Shown: in pieces, positions 13,169 through 14,362 of the stretch
Numbering within the stretch: position 1 is the first letter of the stretch
Layout: every line of letters starts with the position of its first letter
Origin: JBGTFE01 sp036403235
GTDB lineage: Bacteria; Acidobacteriota; Blastocatellia; Pyrinomonadales; Pyrinomonadaceae
Length of the DNA: 14,362 bases
Direction: 5' to 3'
Assembly (NCBI GenBank): GCA_036403235.1
Contig: DASWRI010000056.1
Coordinates: 1 to 14,362, forward strand
The notes under the pieces: generated by a model
Database searches by the model: none
What the model saw: only the letters and a program-made list of their open reading frames with translations
What the model was told of the DNA's origin: nothing
Translations under genes and position numbers: made by a program

Positions 13169-13213
13169 ACGAAACTTAGGTAACGTGAAAAGAGAAAAGT
13201 TAAAAAGTTTCGT
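13169..13213 (+). other. Stem-loop between rRNA promoters P1 and P2
   Basis: ACGAAACTT (13169-13177) and AAGTTTCGT (13205-13213) form a perfect 9-bp stem; inside it TAAC (13181-13184) pairs with GTTA (13199-13202) around a purine-rich loop. It would be in the leader of P1 transcripts and ends six bases before the P2 -35. Confidence 0.5.
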
Positions 13214-13219
13214 TTCGGG

Positions 13220-13247
13220 TTGACAATAAAAATACAATCTGTATAAT
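13220..13247 (+). promoter_or_regulatory. Main rRNA promoter P2
   Basis: Both hexamers are perfect consensus: TTGACA (13220-13225) and TATAAT (13242-13247), with a 16-base spacer. Transcription would start near 13254, about 125 bases upstream of mature 16S rRNA. This is the strongest promoter signal in the window. Confidence 0.82.
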
Positions 13248-13293
13248 CAAAATTTCGCCTTTCAAACAGAAAAGGGAAAACAGATAGAAATTT

Positions 13294-13312
13294 GATATTT
13301 GAAAACTAGATA
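13294..13312 (+). promoter_or_regulatory. BoxA-like antitermination region in the rRNA leader
   Basis: The stretch containing TTTGAAAACTAGATA resembles the conserved leader/spacer segment next to boxA in other bacterial rRNA operons, which recruits Nus factors. The match is from memory and not exact. Confidence 0.35.
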
Positions 13313-13340
13313 TGCGAGTCCATGTGTTAATTCAAAAATA

Positions 13341-13358
13341 GTTCGTTTCACGACGAAC
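13341..13358 (+). other. Small hairpin in the 16S leader
   Basis: GTTCGT (13341-13346) pairs perfectly with ACGAAC (13353-13358) around a 6-base loop, about 20 bases before the 16S 5' end. It may take part in pre-16S folding or processing. Confidence 0.45.
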
Positions 13359-13379
13359 GCAATATGCTAGTAAAAACTT

Positions 13380-14362
<983 letters not shown>

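Overview
The window comes from a Gram-negative bacterium, most likely an acidobacterium. The right end is the first ~983 bases of a 16S rRNA gene that reads, from memory and without an alignment, as Acidobacteriota (possibly Blastocatellia/subdivision 4). A complete set of CMP-Kdo supply genes implies an outer membrane with Kdo-containing lipopolysaccharide. Coding DNA is moderately GC-rich; the rRNA upstream region is AT-rich.

Layout. Positions 2-367: the end of an unrecognised membrane protein cut by the window edge. 409-1020: an ImmA/IrrE-type metallopeptidase homologue whose first zinc-ligand His is Glu. 1071-2357: a GAF + SpoIIE/RsbU-type PP2C phosphatase. 2522-2779 (minus): a small unknown protein with its own terminator. 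2969-4126: a secreted FecR-domain protein, divergent from the small gene and convergent with a CPBP-family intramembrane protease (4179-5078, minus). From 5193 to 12773, all on the plus strand: kdsB fused to a GNAT acetyltransferase, a 94-aa one-pass membrane protein, pyrG, a low-GC 129-aa two-pass membrane protein, kdsA, a secreted M1-peptidase-like protein with a destroyed zinc site plus TPR-like repeats, and kdsC. 12774-13379: a 600-base AT-rich region without a supportable gene, holding promoters, hairpins and repeats upstream of 16S rRNA.

How the genes work together. PyrG makes CTP, KdsA makes Kdo-8-phosphate, KdsC dephosphorylates it and KdsB activates Kdo with CTP to CMP-Kdo. Four enzymes of one supply line therefore sit together, tightly packed (ATGA or TAATG overlaps at three junctions) with two unknown membrane proteins between them. 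A good promoter (TTGAAA-17-GATAAT) before the M1-like gene suggests that it and kdsC can also be transcribed separately.

The most striking signal not explained by genes is a set of degenerate seven-base tandem tracts at six places (1004-1038, 2355-2389, 5107-5169, 5572-5606, 6872-6899, 12228-12255). They sit at gene ends and starts and once inside kdsB. They overlap the TAG stop codons of three genes, give pyrG its Shine-Dalgarno sequence and contain the TTG start of kdsC. Three of the tracts contribute to imperfect hairpins. I found no known defence system, mobile element or CRISPR array.
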